Positions 54,873-64,000 of a stretch of DNA of 64,000 nucleotides are shown one piece after another (within the stretch, counting starts at the first letter, position 1; the number at the start of each line of letters is the position of its first letter). The notes under the pieces were generated by a model, which made no database searches, was not told where the DNA came from, and saw only the letters and a program-made list of their open reading frames with translations. The stretch comes from JABGPL01 sp964387885. Its GTDB lineage: Bacteria; Electryoneota; AABM5-125-24; Hatepunaeales; Hatepunaeaceae. Where the stretch lies: the NCBI GenBank assembly GCA_964387885.1, contig CAYLYZ010000020.1, positions 1 through 64,000 on the forward strand. Reading direction: 5' to 3'. The position numbers and the translations under genes were made by a program.

Positions 54873-57800
54873 ATGTATACAAAAATCATGAATCCAAGTT
54901 TCCATCCAAAGTTGGTCACTGCGATTTGCTTTCTCGTCTTAATAATGTCCAGCAGTGCTACCTTTAGTCAGGACAGCAGCGGTGTGCAGAGAGTTGGATC
55001 GCTCTATCATACATGGGAAGGAGGGTATGGAATGTCTGTGAATGGCGAATACGCTTATGTCGCCACGGGATTGGGCGGTCTTTCAATTATGGATGTCAGT
55101 GATCCCGGAGAGCCTTCTGAAGTGGGTTTCTATATTGCTGGAAGCGCTGTCAATAGCGTCAGGATTGTAGAACAACTCTGTTACATCGCTGGTGGTGGTG
55201 TGATGCATATCCTGAACCTCGAGAATCCCTTAAATCCGGATGAAGTGGGATCATGCGACACACCAGGGAAAATTGTTGGGCTCGAGGGAAACTATGCCTT
55301 TCTGGTAAGTGGAGATGAACTGATAGTAGTTGAAATCACCGACCCAACAGAACCTCGAGTTGCTTGTCGGTATAATCTGCCGGAGGGATCTACCGGTGTA
55401 ATTGTTGAGGGAAATTACGGTTACTGTGCTTACAATAGACGGGGTGATGACGGAGCTTCTTGGAGCGTATTCAATGTTTTAGACCTGAGCGACCCGGAAA
55501 GACCGCGTCGAATCGGAACTAGTTATGGACAGTATGGAGTCAGGCATATCGCTTTGGTGGGGGAGATTTGTATCGCCACGTTGGAACACAATGGGTTTCA
55601 TGTGTTTGATGTAAGTGATCCTTCGCATCCGGAAAATGTTTTATACTACGAAATGCCAAATAGCTCTATTTCCAGTCTCATTATTGATGGACAATACTGC
55701 TATGTTGCTTGCAGAACTGATAGGAGGGGCGAAATCCGGGTACTCGACATCGAAGATCCTACCTCGCCACGCCGGATAGGGTCATGCGACATATCTGTTT
55801 CCTACAGCACTAAAGTTCTGGCGGTTGTTGGAGACCTTTGTTATATAAACGGAAATGGGGGACTTCAGGTAGTTGACGTCAGCAATCCACGAAGACCTAG
55901 TGTTTTGGGGATTTATTATCTGGATTCCCCCATGCCCCTTGAAGTTGCGGTTGCAGGTAATCTGTGTTATGTGGGCTGTAAAGATTATATAGATGGCGAG
56001 ACTGTTGGAAGTCTTCACATAGTTGACATCAGTGAGCCTTCTGAACCTCGCGAAGTTGGATTCTGCGATGTTCAAGGCAGCCCGGAGGACGTTGAAGTTG
56101 TGGGTGATTATTGTTATATGGCAGTTTACACTGGTGGAGAGGATGATTTTCGAGGCAGACTCTGCGTGATTAATGTGAGCGATTCTTCCAGACCGGAGGA
56201 GGTAGGGTCTTATGAGTTTGAGGGTCGCGCGAATGGAATCGTCATTGCAGACAACTACTGTTACATCACTGAGTATCACCGGTCAGATCCGCGAACTTAC
56301 CTCGGCAGTCTAAGGGTGCTGGATGTAAGTAATCCATCCCACCCGCGGGAGCTTGGAGTATGCGATACCGGACCTGCAGAAGGGGTTGCTGTATCAGGCA
56401 ATTTCTGTTATGTACCAGTTCGTAGGATTGGTCTTAGGGTGGTGGATGTAACTTCACCATCAAATCCAAGGGTCATGGGTTCGTGCGAAACCCAGAGCCT
56501 GGTATATGATGTCGCAGTGGCTGGGCAGTATTGCTATGTTGCATGCTACCGAGATCTAAGTTTAATAGATGTCCGCTTCCCAAGTGAACCACGGGAAGTG
56601 GGATTCCTCGATACACGTGGAAGCACCATTACTGTCTCAGATAACTATGCCTATTTGACACATGGATTTAGGACAGAAGCATCAATGCTTTACATTGTGA
56701 ACATCGGCAATCCGTTGAGGCCGAGTGAGGCAGGTTTTTATAATATACCAGGGAGAGGCAGTGGAGTTGCGGTAGCGGGAGACTTCGCATTTCTGGCGGA
56801 AGAGTTTTTTTTAGGTATTTACGAGTGTTCGGAAGCTCGCAGCTGTCGTGGAGAATTCCAGATTGACCATGACAGCATTGCGGTCGAAGTGGAGTTGGAT
56901 CACGAGGCTCGGGTACGCCTCTCTACCCGAAATGAGGGAGATTATTCTGTTTCCTGGTCAGCAAACGCCTACACTCGAGGCAATGCTGGAAACGTGCCCT
57001 GGACGATTAGAGAAACCATCCCTGTTGGCGAAATCACAGGCGATGACCGCATCGAGGGAGTCATATTTGACGGGGACTCCTATTTCTGTGCCGGTTCTAA
57101 CGGTAATGATCCGAATATGATCTATCAACTCAGTAGCCAGGGTGCCCTGCTCGACAGTTTCCCCCAACCCGGGCGCAGCCGTCTCGGATTCAAGGATCTT
57201 GCATGGGACGGAGAACTGATTTGGGGGAGTGGTGAGGATACGATATACGCTGTCAATCGAGAGGGAGAAGTCGTTTACCGGTGGCTTGCGCCATTTAGAT
57301 CAACTACGAATATTGCTTTCGATCCGGAAGAGGGAATCCTATGGTTGAGCGGACTTACCACGGACATCTCCGCTTATGACCGCGACGGTAACTACCTTGG
57401 GCGATCAATAGATTGCCAGGAGCTTCGTATCTATGGTTTGGCTTGTTTCGAATCTGATCCGGATGGTGCTTCTCTTTATGCCTTAAACCGTCCGGGTGTA
57501 GAACGCCCGTTTCAAATCAGCAAATTCAACCTTGAGTCCGGTGAGATGCAATTTGAGCATCTGCTCCTCAAACCCGAACACGCTAGCAGTTTGAATGGAG
57601 CATTCATGTGCCGAAATTTTGACCAGTACCAGAATTGGGTGCTGTTGACGAGGGCGAACATTCCGAGCAATTTGGGTGGTGATCAGTTGCAGATCTGGCA
57701 GGTGCAATATAACGGGGATTGGCTAACCATACGTCCTGATAACGGTGAGATACGGGCAGGTAGTTCATCTCGAATCAACGTCAATTTACAGTCTTCTGCA

Positions 57801-58211
57801 ATCGATGGAAGCTGGGAGTTTGAAGTTGGTGATTATGATGGTGAGATAGTCATCTATCATGATGGCGCTGGCGGTGAGGTAATAATCCCTGTGCGTATGA
57901 CTGTTGTAGAGCAGAATACTGCACCTGAAGGAGATGTCAATTTGCCATCTGCATTCGGCATCGTCAGGATCGCTCCCAATCCTTTCAACTCAACAACCAC
58001 CATCAGGTATGGTCTGAATTGTCAATCAAATGTTACACTTGAAGTTTTTGATGTTTCCGGTCGCAGGATAAAGACTCTGGTCAATGGGAGGCTTCAGCCT
58101 GGAACTCACAAAGCAACGTTGAATGCGGGGGATATGGCTTCGGGGTTGTATTTTATGAAGTTGGAAAGTTCGGGGCAGATGTTAACGCGAAAATTAATGT
58201 TTGTAAAATAG
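54873..58211 (+). CDS. Secreted LVIVD-propeller protein with T9SS sorting domain
   Basis: The frame is open from 54762, overlapping the cyclase stop, but I start it at 54873. There a GAGGAGAAA ribosome site precedes an ATG whose product begins with a good signal peptide (PKLVTAICFLVLIMSSSATFS). The 1112-residue protein has about 13 LVIVD repeats (for example LSIMDVSDPGEPSEVG), enough for two seven-bladed propellers. A short ASH-like sandwich, a second type of propeller (motif FKDLAWDGELIWG) shared with the genes at 4480 and 58224, and a type IX sorting domain (APNPFNSTT, GRRIKTL) follow. It is the first of four closely spaced secreted-protein genes. Surface-displayed binding protein; ligand unknown. 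Confidence 0.87.
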   Translation: MYTKIMNPSFHPKLVTAICFLVLIMSSSATFSQDSSGVQRVGSLYHTWEGGYGMSVNGEYAYVATGLGGLSIMDVSDPGEPSEVGFYIAGSAVNSVRIVEQLCYIAGGGVMHILNLENPLNPDEVGSCDTPGKIVGLEGNYAFLVSGDELIVVEITDPTEPRVACRYNLPEGSTGVIVEGNYGYCAYNRRGDDGASWSVFNVLDLSDPERPRRIGTSYGQYGVRHIALVGEICIATLEHNGFHVFDVSDPSHPENVLYYEMPNSSISSLIIDGQYCYVACRTDRRGEIRVLDIEDPTSPRRIGSCDISVSYSTKVLAVVGDLCYINGNGGLQVVDVSNPRRPSVLGIYYLDSPMPLEVAVAGNLCYVGCKDYIDGETVGSLHIVDISEPSEPREVGFCDVQGSPEDVEVVGDYCYMAVYTGGEDDFRGRLCVINVSDSSRPEEVGSYEFEGRANGIVIADNYCYITEYHRSDPRTYLGSLRVLDVSNPSHPRELGVCDTGPAEGVAVSGNFCYVPVRRIGLRVVDVTSPSNPRVMGSCETQSLVYDVAVAGQYCYVACYRDLSLIDVRFPSEPREVGFLDTRGSTITVSDNYAYLTHGFRTEASMLYIVNIGNPLRPSEAGFYNIPGRGSGVAVAGDFAFLAEEFFLGIYECSEARSCRGEFQIDHDSIAVEVELDHEARVRLSTRNEGDYSVSWSANAYTRGNAGNVPWTIRETIPVGEITGDDRIEGVIFDGDSYFCAGSNGNDPNMIYQLSSQGALLDSFPQPGRSRLGFKDLAWDGELIWGSGEDTIYAVNREGEVVYRWLAPFRSTTNIAFDPEEGILWLSGLTTDISAYDRDGNYLGRSIDCQELRIYGLACFESDPDGASLYALNRPGVERPFQISKFNLESGEMQFEHLLLKPEHASSLNGAFMCRNFDQYQNWVLLTRANIPSNLGGDQLQIWQVQYNGDWLTIRPDNGEIRAGSSSRINVNLQSSAIDGSWEFEVGDYDGEIVIYHDGAGGEVIIPVRMTVVEQNTAPEGDVNLPSAFGIVRIAPNPFNSTTTIRYGLNCQSNVTLEVFDVSGRRIKTLVNGRLQPGTHKATLNAGDMASGLYFMKLESSGQMLTRKLMFVK

Positions 58212-58223
58212 GGGGATAAAGAG

Positions 58224-60794
58224 ATGAGAAATTTTATCACTTTTATTCTATTTGTTTTACTTAACCAGCTCTGCTACTCAGATATCATCAACGTCCCTGA
58301 AGATTTTGAAACCATTCGGGGAGCTATAGGTGAATCGGAGGATGGGGATACTATCCTTGTTCAACCGGGGGAGTATCTCGAGAACATCAACTTCCGGGGT
58401 AGAGCTATCACCGTTGCCAGTCTTATCCTGACAACCGGAGATGAAGCCTACATCGACTCGACCATTATCAATGGGAGGGGGAGAAACAGCGTGGTCAGGT
58501 TTGACAGTGGGGAGGACGAGACCTCGCTCTTAACCGGTTTCAGTATAACCAATGGAACCGGCTCACCCGACATTCAGGGACACAACGGAGGAGGTGGAAT
58601 TATGTGTCTCCAATCATCACCGACCTTGCGGTATTTGAAGGTGTTTGGCAACCGGGCGTTATACGGGGGTGGTATTATGGTTCAACTTTCATCTCCTTTC
58701 ATTGAGTTCGTGTCGGTTTTCGGCAACACCGCAGAATACAGCGGTGGTGGCATTTACTGCTCGCGGCAGGGCTGCAGACCATTGATATCCCACTCATGTA
58801 TTTATAGAAACCTTTCAGAGCAACACGGCGGTGGATTAGGCTGCTATTCTGGTGCCAGTCCTGTGCTTGAACATGTGACCCTGGTGTTCAATCGCGCGCG
58901 AAATTTTGGAGGTGGAATATTTACTGAATTGGGATTAAATCATGTCCGAATCAGGAATACAATCCTCTGGTCGAATAATCCCAGACAGATTTATATGGGA
59001 GCAGACACACTTACAATTTCCTACTCTGATGTCCAGGACGGTACTGACAGCCTCAGGGGCGGAATCAGGAACTGGGGTGATGGTAACATGGATGACGATC
59101 CGCTTTTCGTTGATCCCGATGAAAATGACTTCCACCTGACCGGGAACTCCCCCTGTATAGACACCGGGGATCCCAATTCTCTCGGGGACGAGGATGGCTC
59201 AAGAGCTGACATGGGTGCTTATTTCTGTTTGTTGAATGGAATTGTCGAGGGTATAGTGTTAGATGCAGGAGACGATGTGGAATTGCCGGGTGTCACTATA
59301 ATGACCACCCTGAACCGCAATGCAATCACCGATGAAAACGGTTTCTGGAGTATTTGTTATCCTGCGGGAAGAGAATTCGATATATCAGTTTCCTTAAATG
59401 GATACCTGGATTCTACAAGAACCGATTTTGAAGTCCAGGTTGACGACACACTTGAAGTCACTTTTGGTTTGCTTCATTCCGAGTTCAGCCCATCGGAAGA
59501 GGGATTTACCTCGGTATTAGACTCAGGCGATTCCACCTCATTCGATTTTTCTATTAATAATACAGGTAATGGTGCTCTGAATTGGGAGGCTTCAAAGCGG
59601 TTGATTGACGTGCCCGATCCCTGGGAGTTGAGACGCAGTTTTAATGTCAACCAGGTTGTGGATGATCGCTCTATCTGGGGAGTTATCTTTATTGAGGATC
59701 ATTTTTACGTACCCGGATCAAATACTATTGACGGCAATAGAAACCCTACTATCTATGTACTCGACCGCGAAGGACATGAGATAAACCGCTTTCTGCAATT
59801 TGGTGAATCTGGTAGAGGAATGAGAGACCTTGCCTGGGATGGTGAGTTAATGTGGGGGTGCAATAATGAGATGATCATCGGTTTCACTACTCAAGGAGAT
59901 TCAGTTACTGCGTTTGAAAGTCCTTATTACCCATCTTCGATAACATGGGATACTGACCGTGAAGTGTTTTGGATAGCCAGTGTAAGGGAACATTTCATAT
60001 ACTCATGTAACACCGACGGAAATTGTTTGGATAGATTACCAGACTGCGATTTACGTCCATATGGTACTACCTACCGGAAAGACGATCCAGATGGATACAA
60101 TCTCTACTTCAACCATAGGAGCGATAACACCATGATCTACAAGATGAACACGGAAAACGGTGACACTATGCTTGTTGTCCTGCTTGAACATGATGAAGGT
60201 CATTCTTATCGAGGTTGTTTCATAACCGATCAATACGACAGAAGAAGTTCAGTTTTTATGAATATATCCTGCGCGGCTGAGGATTCCATCGACATCAGGC
60301 AGGTATGCGGCAATACATCCTGGATGGGTCTGGAGCCTATGGCAGGGGAAATCGAGTCTGAGGCATCACAGAATTTGACGCTTTCGATGTTCACTGATGG
60401 AATTGAGCTAAATTTCTGGGAAGGTGAGATAGTGTTTTATCACAACGCTGCCGGAGGTGAAACTATACTGCCGGTTACACTTACGATTCGACCAGAGGTG
60501 GTGAGTGATAACTGTGAAGATGCAATCCCTGACGAATTCGCGATAACCGATATCTACCCCAATCCCTTCAACTCAACAACGAGGATAAGTTACAATTTAC
60601 CTCAAGGTGGTTTGACAACTTTGAAAATCTTTGACCTCAATGGTCGGGAGGTTTATAACCTTTTCAATGAGGTGCAAGAAGCAGGTTATCAAACTATTAC
60701 ATTCACTTCAGAGCATTTGTCAAACGGAATATATTTTGCCAGATTAAACTCAGGAAAGTATTCGGCAATCCGTAAAATTGCGGTTGTAAAATAA
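58224..60794 (+). CDS. Secreted beta-helix/propeller protein with T9SS sorting domain
   Basis: An 856-residue protein with signal peptide MRNFITFILFVLLNQLCYS and a GGGGGATAAAG ribosome site, 12 bases after the previous stop. A right-handed parallel beta-helix comes first (about 20-330; start pattern VPEDFETIRGAIGESEDGDT-ILVQPGEY, then repeated NxxxxxGGGI steps). Next are a carboxypeptidase-regulatory-like domain (about 335-415, GIVEGIVLD...TDENGFW), an ASH-like sandwich, the shared propeller (MRDLAWDGELMWG) and a type IX sorting domain (YPNPFNSTT). Such beta-helices occur in polysaccharide-active enzymes and adhesins, but no catalytic residues are evident. Expected on the cell surface. Same transcription unit as its neighbours. 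Confidence 0.87.
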   Translation: MRNFITFILFVLLNQLCYSDIINVPEDFETIRGAIGESEDGDTILVQPGEYLENINFRGRAITVASLILTTGDEAYIDSTIINGRGRNSVVRFDSGEDETSLLTGFSITNGTGSPDIQGHNGGGGIMCLQSSPTLRYLKVFGNRALYGGGIMVQLSSPFIEFVSVFGNTAEYSGGGIYCSRQGCRPLISHSCIYRNLSEQHGGGLGCYSGASPVLEHVTLVFNRARNFGGGIFTELGLNHVRIRNTILWSNNPRQIYMGADTLTISYSDVQDGTDSLRGGIRNWGDGNMDDDPLFVDPDENDFHLTGNSPCIDTGDPNSLGDEDGSRADMGAYFCLLNGIVEGIVLDAGDDVELPGVTIMTTLNRNAITDENGFWSICYPAGREFDISVSLNGYLDSTRTDFEVQVDDTLEVTFGLLHSEFSPSEEGFTSVLDSGDSTSFDFSINNTGNGALNWEASKRLIDVPDPWELRRSFNVNQVVDDRSIWGVIFIEDHFYVPGSNTIDGNRNPTIYVLDREGHEINRFLQFGESGRGMRDLAWDGELMWGCNNEMIIGFTTQGDSVTAFESPYYPSSITWDTDREVFWIASVREHFIYSCNTDGNCLDRLPDCDLRPYGTTYRKDDPDGYNLYFNHRSDNTMIYKMNTENGDTMLVVLLEHDEGHSYRGCFITDQYDRRSSVFMNISCAAEDSIDIRQVCGNTSWMGLEPMAGEIESEASQNLTLSMFTDGIELNFWEGEIVFYHNAAGGETILPVTLTIRPEVVSDNCEDAIPDEFAITDIYPNPFNSTTRISYNLPQGGLTTLKIFDLNGREVYNLFNEVQEAGYQTITFTSEHLSNGIYFARLNSGKYSAIRKIAVVK

Positions 60795-60806
60795 AAGGAG
60801 CATCTT

Positions 60807-63149
60807 GTGAAGAACTTCATTCTGTTAATAACTGTTTTAACACACCTGATAACAGCTTCGACTCAAGCATACGAGGGCGAGAACCTTGATCTTGTCAATG
60901 AATTATTCATCGATACCTGGGACCGCGCTTATGATATTGCTGTAAATGGTGATTATGCCTATATCGCTGCAGGTGAGTCGGGGATAAAGGTCGTGGACGT
61001 TTCCGATTATGAAAAACCTGACCTGGTTAACTCAGTTGACGATATAGAGGGGTATTCTCGCAGGATCAGGTCGCTTAATGACCTGGTTTTTCTTATTTAT
61101 TCTGAGGTGGGAGGTGATTATCCATACCGTAGCGATTCCACCAGTAATTTTCTCGCAATTTATTCTGCTGAAAATCCTTCTGAACTCGAGCTGATTTCTG
61201 AAATTCAACTTCATGATGGTTGGGTTTCACAGTTCATTATTTCAGAAAGACATGTGTTCACCACAATAACTTTTTCCAGCGATGGTGAATCTCAGGGATT
61301 TCTCCAGGAAATCGATTACACTGATTTGGAAAACCCGCAAATAACAACCTTATGGTCAGCAGAGGAGTTCATTCGGGATGTCTGCTTTATGGATGATTTT
61401 TTTCTGATTGTGACAGGATATAATGATAACGGAAACCTCCTGATATTGGACATTTCAGATCCTGATAACATTTCTGCCACTCCATTATTTGAGGAAGTGG
61501 AATTGAGTGGATTTGCCTATGCACTATATAGGGATAATATAATTTACCTTTCATATAACTATGGTTCAGAATTTGTATGTATTGATGTTTCCGATATTGA
61601 GAATCCCGAGATTTTGGGTAGTTGTAATTTACCAGAGTGGGGCTGTGGTGGACACGTATTCGATATGGAAATTTCGAATAATTTCTTGTATGTAGCCTAT
61701 AACAACAGCTACTGTGGTGGCTTCAACACTCCCGAACGCGATGGTGATGAGGATAGTTTCGTAGCCGTAATTGACATAAGCGATCCGAATTCACTCGAGG
61801 TAATTGGTTACAATGATCCGCCCTGGGTGTGCGATTTTGGTCACTATTCACGCGGGATCGAGATTTCAGGGGATAATGTTTTTGTCGCTTTGGGAGCCGG
61901 GATGAAGATCATGGATTATTTTGATCCCGAAGATGTTGGGACAACCGGATATTTTGAATCCGGAGGTTCTAATTGGGATTTAGAGATTAATGGGGATAAT
62001 CTATTTCTGGTGAGAAAGTTTAATGATTTTTCCCGATGGAATGCTGGTGGAAGTGTCCAGGTCTTCGACATTGAAGATGTCGAAAACATAGATACGATTA
62101 CTTATCTGGGGTTACGAGTAAACGATATTGTTATTGAGGGTAACCTTGCGTTTACTGCTGGGGATGAATTGGCTATTTGGGATATTTCGAATATCCGGGA
62201 AATTAATGATATTCAAAGTATGGAAATAAACAGTAGAAATTTAAGAATTGAGGATACATTATTAGCAACAATCTCCCCAGAAGATGATGAATCTTCTAAT
62301 CTGTATATCATCAATATCTCAGATCCTTCCGATCCCGAAATCATATCAAATTATCAATTGCTTTCATCATATTTCTCTGATTTGAGGGAAATGGAATTCA
62401 ATGACAATTTTCTGTATCTAATGGCGAAATGGGAACTAAAAATACTTGACATTTCTGATCCTCGAAATCCCCGGGAGGTCTTTAATTATCGTGCAAGTAA
62501 TTTGGGGGATTTTGTAATCAGGAATGATAAAATGTTCTTGTCATCACGTTTGAGTAGTTTGACTATGTTTGATATTTCTGATCCTGCTGAACCGGATTCG
62601 ATCTGGACGAATAGGTTTGGTAATTACGGAGGCAGGCAAAAATGTAATTTAGAGTTGTCCGGTGATTACTTATATTTAGAGGGTGGTTCCAATTCAATGG
62701 TATTGCTTGATATTTCAAATCCAGATACTGTTGAGGTTGTCGGAAGAGCTGATTTCGGGGAGTTTGAGGGAATAATTGATATTCAATCTGATAACAATCT
62801 GGTTTATGTGACATTTGACCAATGTGTATTCATCCTGAGGAATACCCTGATTGATCTTGAGGTTGAGGCTGAAGCTGTGAATCCTCAAGAATTTGCACTG
62901 ATGGGAGCCTACCCCAACCCCTTCAACTCAACGACTACAATCGAATATATCCTCCCATTTGCGTCAGAAGTCACTCTGAACCTCTACAACCTGTCCGGAC
63001 GTAGGATTGAAACATTGGTCAATGGTAGAATGCAGGCGGGGGTGCATCGGGTGATGCTGGATGCGAGGGATATGGCTTCGGGGTTGTATTTTATGAAATT
63101 GGAAGGTTCGGGACTGTCTCTCACAAGGAAAGTAATGCTGATAAGGTAG
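60807..63149 (+). CDS. Secreted LVIVD-repeat protein with T9SS sorting domain
   Basis: Starts with GTG, six bases after AAGGAG and 12 bases after the previous stop, so the start is well supported. The 780-residue product has a signal peptide (MKNFILLITVLTHLITASTQA) and about 13 LVIVD-type repeats (for example LLILDISDPDN, LKILDISDPRNPREV), making one or two beta-propellers. A type IX sorting domain follows (AYPNPFNSTTT, GRRIETL, ASGLYFMKLEGSG). The end of the gene shares a stretch of almost identical DNA with the end of the gene at 54873. No catalytic motif. Part of the same secreted-protein operon. LVIVD proteins are found on bacterial and archaeal surfaces but their ligands are mostly unknown. 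Confidence 0.87.
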   Translation: MKNFILLITVLTHLITASTQAYEGENLDLVNELFIDTWDRAYDIAVNGDYAYIAAGESGIKVVDVSDYEKPDLVNSVDDIEGYSRRIRSLNDLVFLIYSEVGGDYPYRSDSTSNFLAIYSAENPSELELISEIQLHDGWVSQFIISERHVFTTITFSSDGESQGFLQEIDYTDLENPQITTLWSAEEFIRDVCFMDDFFLIVTGYNDNGNLLILDISDPDNISATPLFEEVELSGFAYALYRDNIIYLSYNYGSEFVCIDVSDIENPEILGSCNLPEWGCGGHVFDMEISNNFLYVAYNNSYCGGFNTPERDGDEDSFVAVIDISDPNSLEVIGYNDPPWVCDFGHYSRGIEISGDNVFVALGAGMKIMDYFDPEDVGTTGYFESGGSNWDLEINGDNLFLVRKFNDFSRWNAGGSVQVFDIEDVENIDTITYLGLRVNDIVIEGNLAFTAGDELAIWDISNIREINDIQSMEINSRNLRIEDTLLATISPEDDESSNLYIINISDPSDPEIISNYQLLSSYFSDLREMEFNDNFLYLMAKWELKILDISDPRNPREVFNYRASNLGDFVIRNDKMFLSSRLSSLTMFDISDPAEPDSIWTNRFGNYGGRQKCNLELSGDYLYLEGGSNSMVLLDISNPDTVEVVGRADFGEFEGIIDIQSDNNLVYVTFDQCVFILRNTLIDLEVEAEAVNPQEFALMGAYPNPFNSTTTIEYILPFASEVTLNLYNLSGRRIETLVNGRMQAGVHRVMLDARDMASGLYFMKLEGSGLSLTRKVMLIR

Positions 63150-63161
63150 AGGAGAAAAACA

Positions 63162-64000
63162 ATGCGTAGAAGAATCGTTTTATTTACTTTAGTCTGTGTT
63201 GTTTTGATTGCAGCTTCAGAGCTTGACGCCCAGCACCTCGGGGAGATCGAGGAGGTTGGCAGTATCTATAATTTTTGGGAATCCCTGCTTGATATCTCCA
63301 TTCAGGGAGATTATGCCTACATAGCTGCAAGCGGTGCTGGCCTGAATATAGTGGATATTTCTGATCCTGAAAATCCGGAATTTGTAAGTTATATAGATGT
63401 TTGTGACGGATATGCCGAAGGTGTGGTCGTACGTGAAGAATATGCATATTTGGCGCATCAAACGGTTGGTCTTCAAATAGTTGACATTTCTAATCCGGAG
63501 AATCCAATTGAAACCGGTTTTTGCAACACTCCGGGAGGGGCAGGAAATGTTGCTCTCAGTGGTGATTATGCTTATTTAACGGACATTTCAGAGGGTCTTC
63601 GAGTGATAGATGTCTCTGACCCCGAATGTCCTGTTGAAGTTGGATTCTATGATGAGCTCCAGCACACCTACGACGTCAAGGTAAGTGGGAATTATGCCTA
63701 TGTTGCCGCAAATCTCGAAGGTCTTCGAGTAATCGATATTTCTGATCCGGAAAATCCCACCGAAGTTGGGTCCCGCCCCACACCCGGACGGGCTCAAGGC
63801 ATATCAATTCGTGATGAATATGCATTTGTAGTTGGTTATCAGCAGGGGCTCAGCATAATTGACATTTCCAATCCGGAGCGTCCCCGTCAATCCGGATATT
63901 GTGAAACTCCCGGAAGCACCGATGACGTTGCAATTAGTGGTGATTATGCTTATTTAGCCTGTGGGCACTCGGGATTTCGGGTAATTGATATTTCCGACAT
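63162..64000 (+). CDS. Secreted LVIVD-repeat protein, cut by window end
   Basis: An ATG after a GAGGAGAAAAAC ribosome site, 12 bases downstream of the previous stop, opens a frame that stays open to the last base (279 codons visible). The product begins with a signal peptide (MRRRIVLFTLVCVVLIAASELDAQ), then at least six LVIVD repeats (LNIVDISDPENPEFV, LRVIDVSDPECPVEVG, LRVIDISDPENPTEVG). The repeats are more regular than in the two upstream paralogs. A type IX sorting domain is expected beyond the window. Fourth gene of the secreted-protein operon. Confidence 0.88.
   Translation, partial: MRRRIVLFTLVCVVLIAASELDAQHLGEIEEVGSIYNFWESLLDISIQGDYAYIAASGAGLNIVDISDPENPEFVSYIDVCDGYAEGVVVREEYAYLAHQTVGLQIVDISNPENPIETGFCNTPGGAGNVALSGDYAYLTDISEGLRVIDVSDPECPVEVGFYDELQHTYDVKVSGNYAYVAANLEGLRVIDISDPENPTEVGSRPTPGRAQGISIRDEYAFVVGYQQGLSIIDISNPERPRQSGYCETPGSTDDVAISGDYAYLACGHSGFRVIDISD

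Noticed and set aside
55782..56279. 165-codon antisense open frame under the LVIVD gene
   Set aside because: A shadow of the repeated DVS-P codons on the other strand; no signal peptide, ribosome site or family.

Overview
The window looks like a chromosomal segment of an uncultivated bacterium of the FCB superphylum (Fibrobacterota-Chlorobiota-Bacteroidota and relatives such as Cloacimonadota, Marinimicrobia, Zixibacteria, KSB1 or Electryoneota). Evidence: seven complete secreted proteins end in a 'YPNPFN... GR.V..L..G... G.Y.......S...RK...(K/R)' type IX secretion (T9SS) sorting domain, they are built from ASH/choice-of-anchor-D, LVIVD, FG-GAP and LamG modules, and the DNA is AT-leaning with ordinary Shine-Dalgarno (SD) sites. 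No rRNA, tRNA, CRISPR, phage or insertion-sequence genes are visible. The phylum-level placement is inference.

Layout. 1-0.8 kb: an overlapping DUF4160/DUF2442 pair on the minus strand. 1.5-3.6 kb: a two-gene ABC-2 exporter. 3.8-7.3 kb: a small lipoprotein-like gene and a 951-residue secreted ASH/propeller protein (minus). 8.5-19.8 kb: a 3764-residue secreted protein with a triplicated two-module unit. 20.1-22.4 kb: a VanZ-like membrane protein fused to an Mth938-like domain, then a TPR protein. 22.8-29.3 kb: a 2165-residue secreted protein with four ASH-propeller units. 29.4-46.6 kb (minus): a 5577-residue secreted mosaic protein behind a small response regulator. 47.1-54.8 kb: a signalling cluster made of a stand-alone cyclic-nucleotide-binding (CNB) protein, a CNB-AAA+-Fis sigma54 activator, a cysteine-less thioredoxin-like protein and a 1460-residue protein with two class III cyclase domains, an AAA+ NTPase and TPRs (soluble adenylyl cyclase-like). 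54.9-64 kb: four tightly spaced secreted propeller/beta-helix genes, the last running off the window. The secreted mosaic proteins occupy about 73% of the window.

How it may fit together. Two near-perfect -24/-12 sigma54 promoters are readable. One lies on the plus strand just ahead of the thioredoxin-like/cyclase genes, about 180 bp downstream of the gene for a sigma54 activator. The other lies on the minus strand ahead of the response regulator and giant surface protein. This suggests that a cyclic-nucleotide/sigma54 circuit controls an investment in giant surface proteins. The cyclase gene also carries two 57-bp palindromic repeats inserted in the same reading frame, each adding 19 residues to what look like surface loops of the first cyclase domain. 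This is the most unusual sequence-level feature I found.
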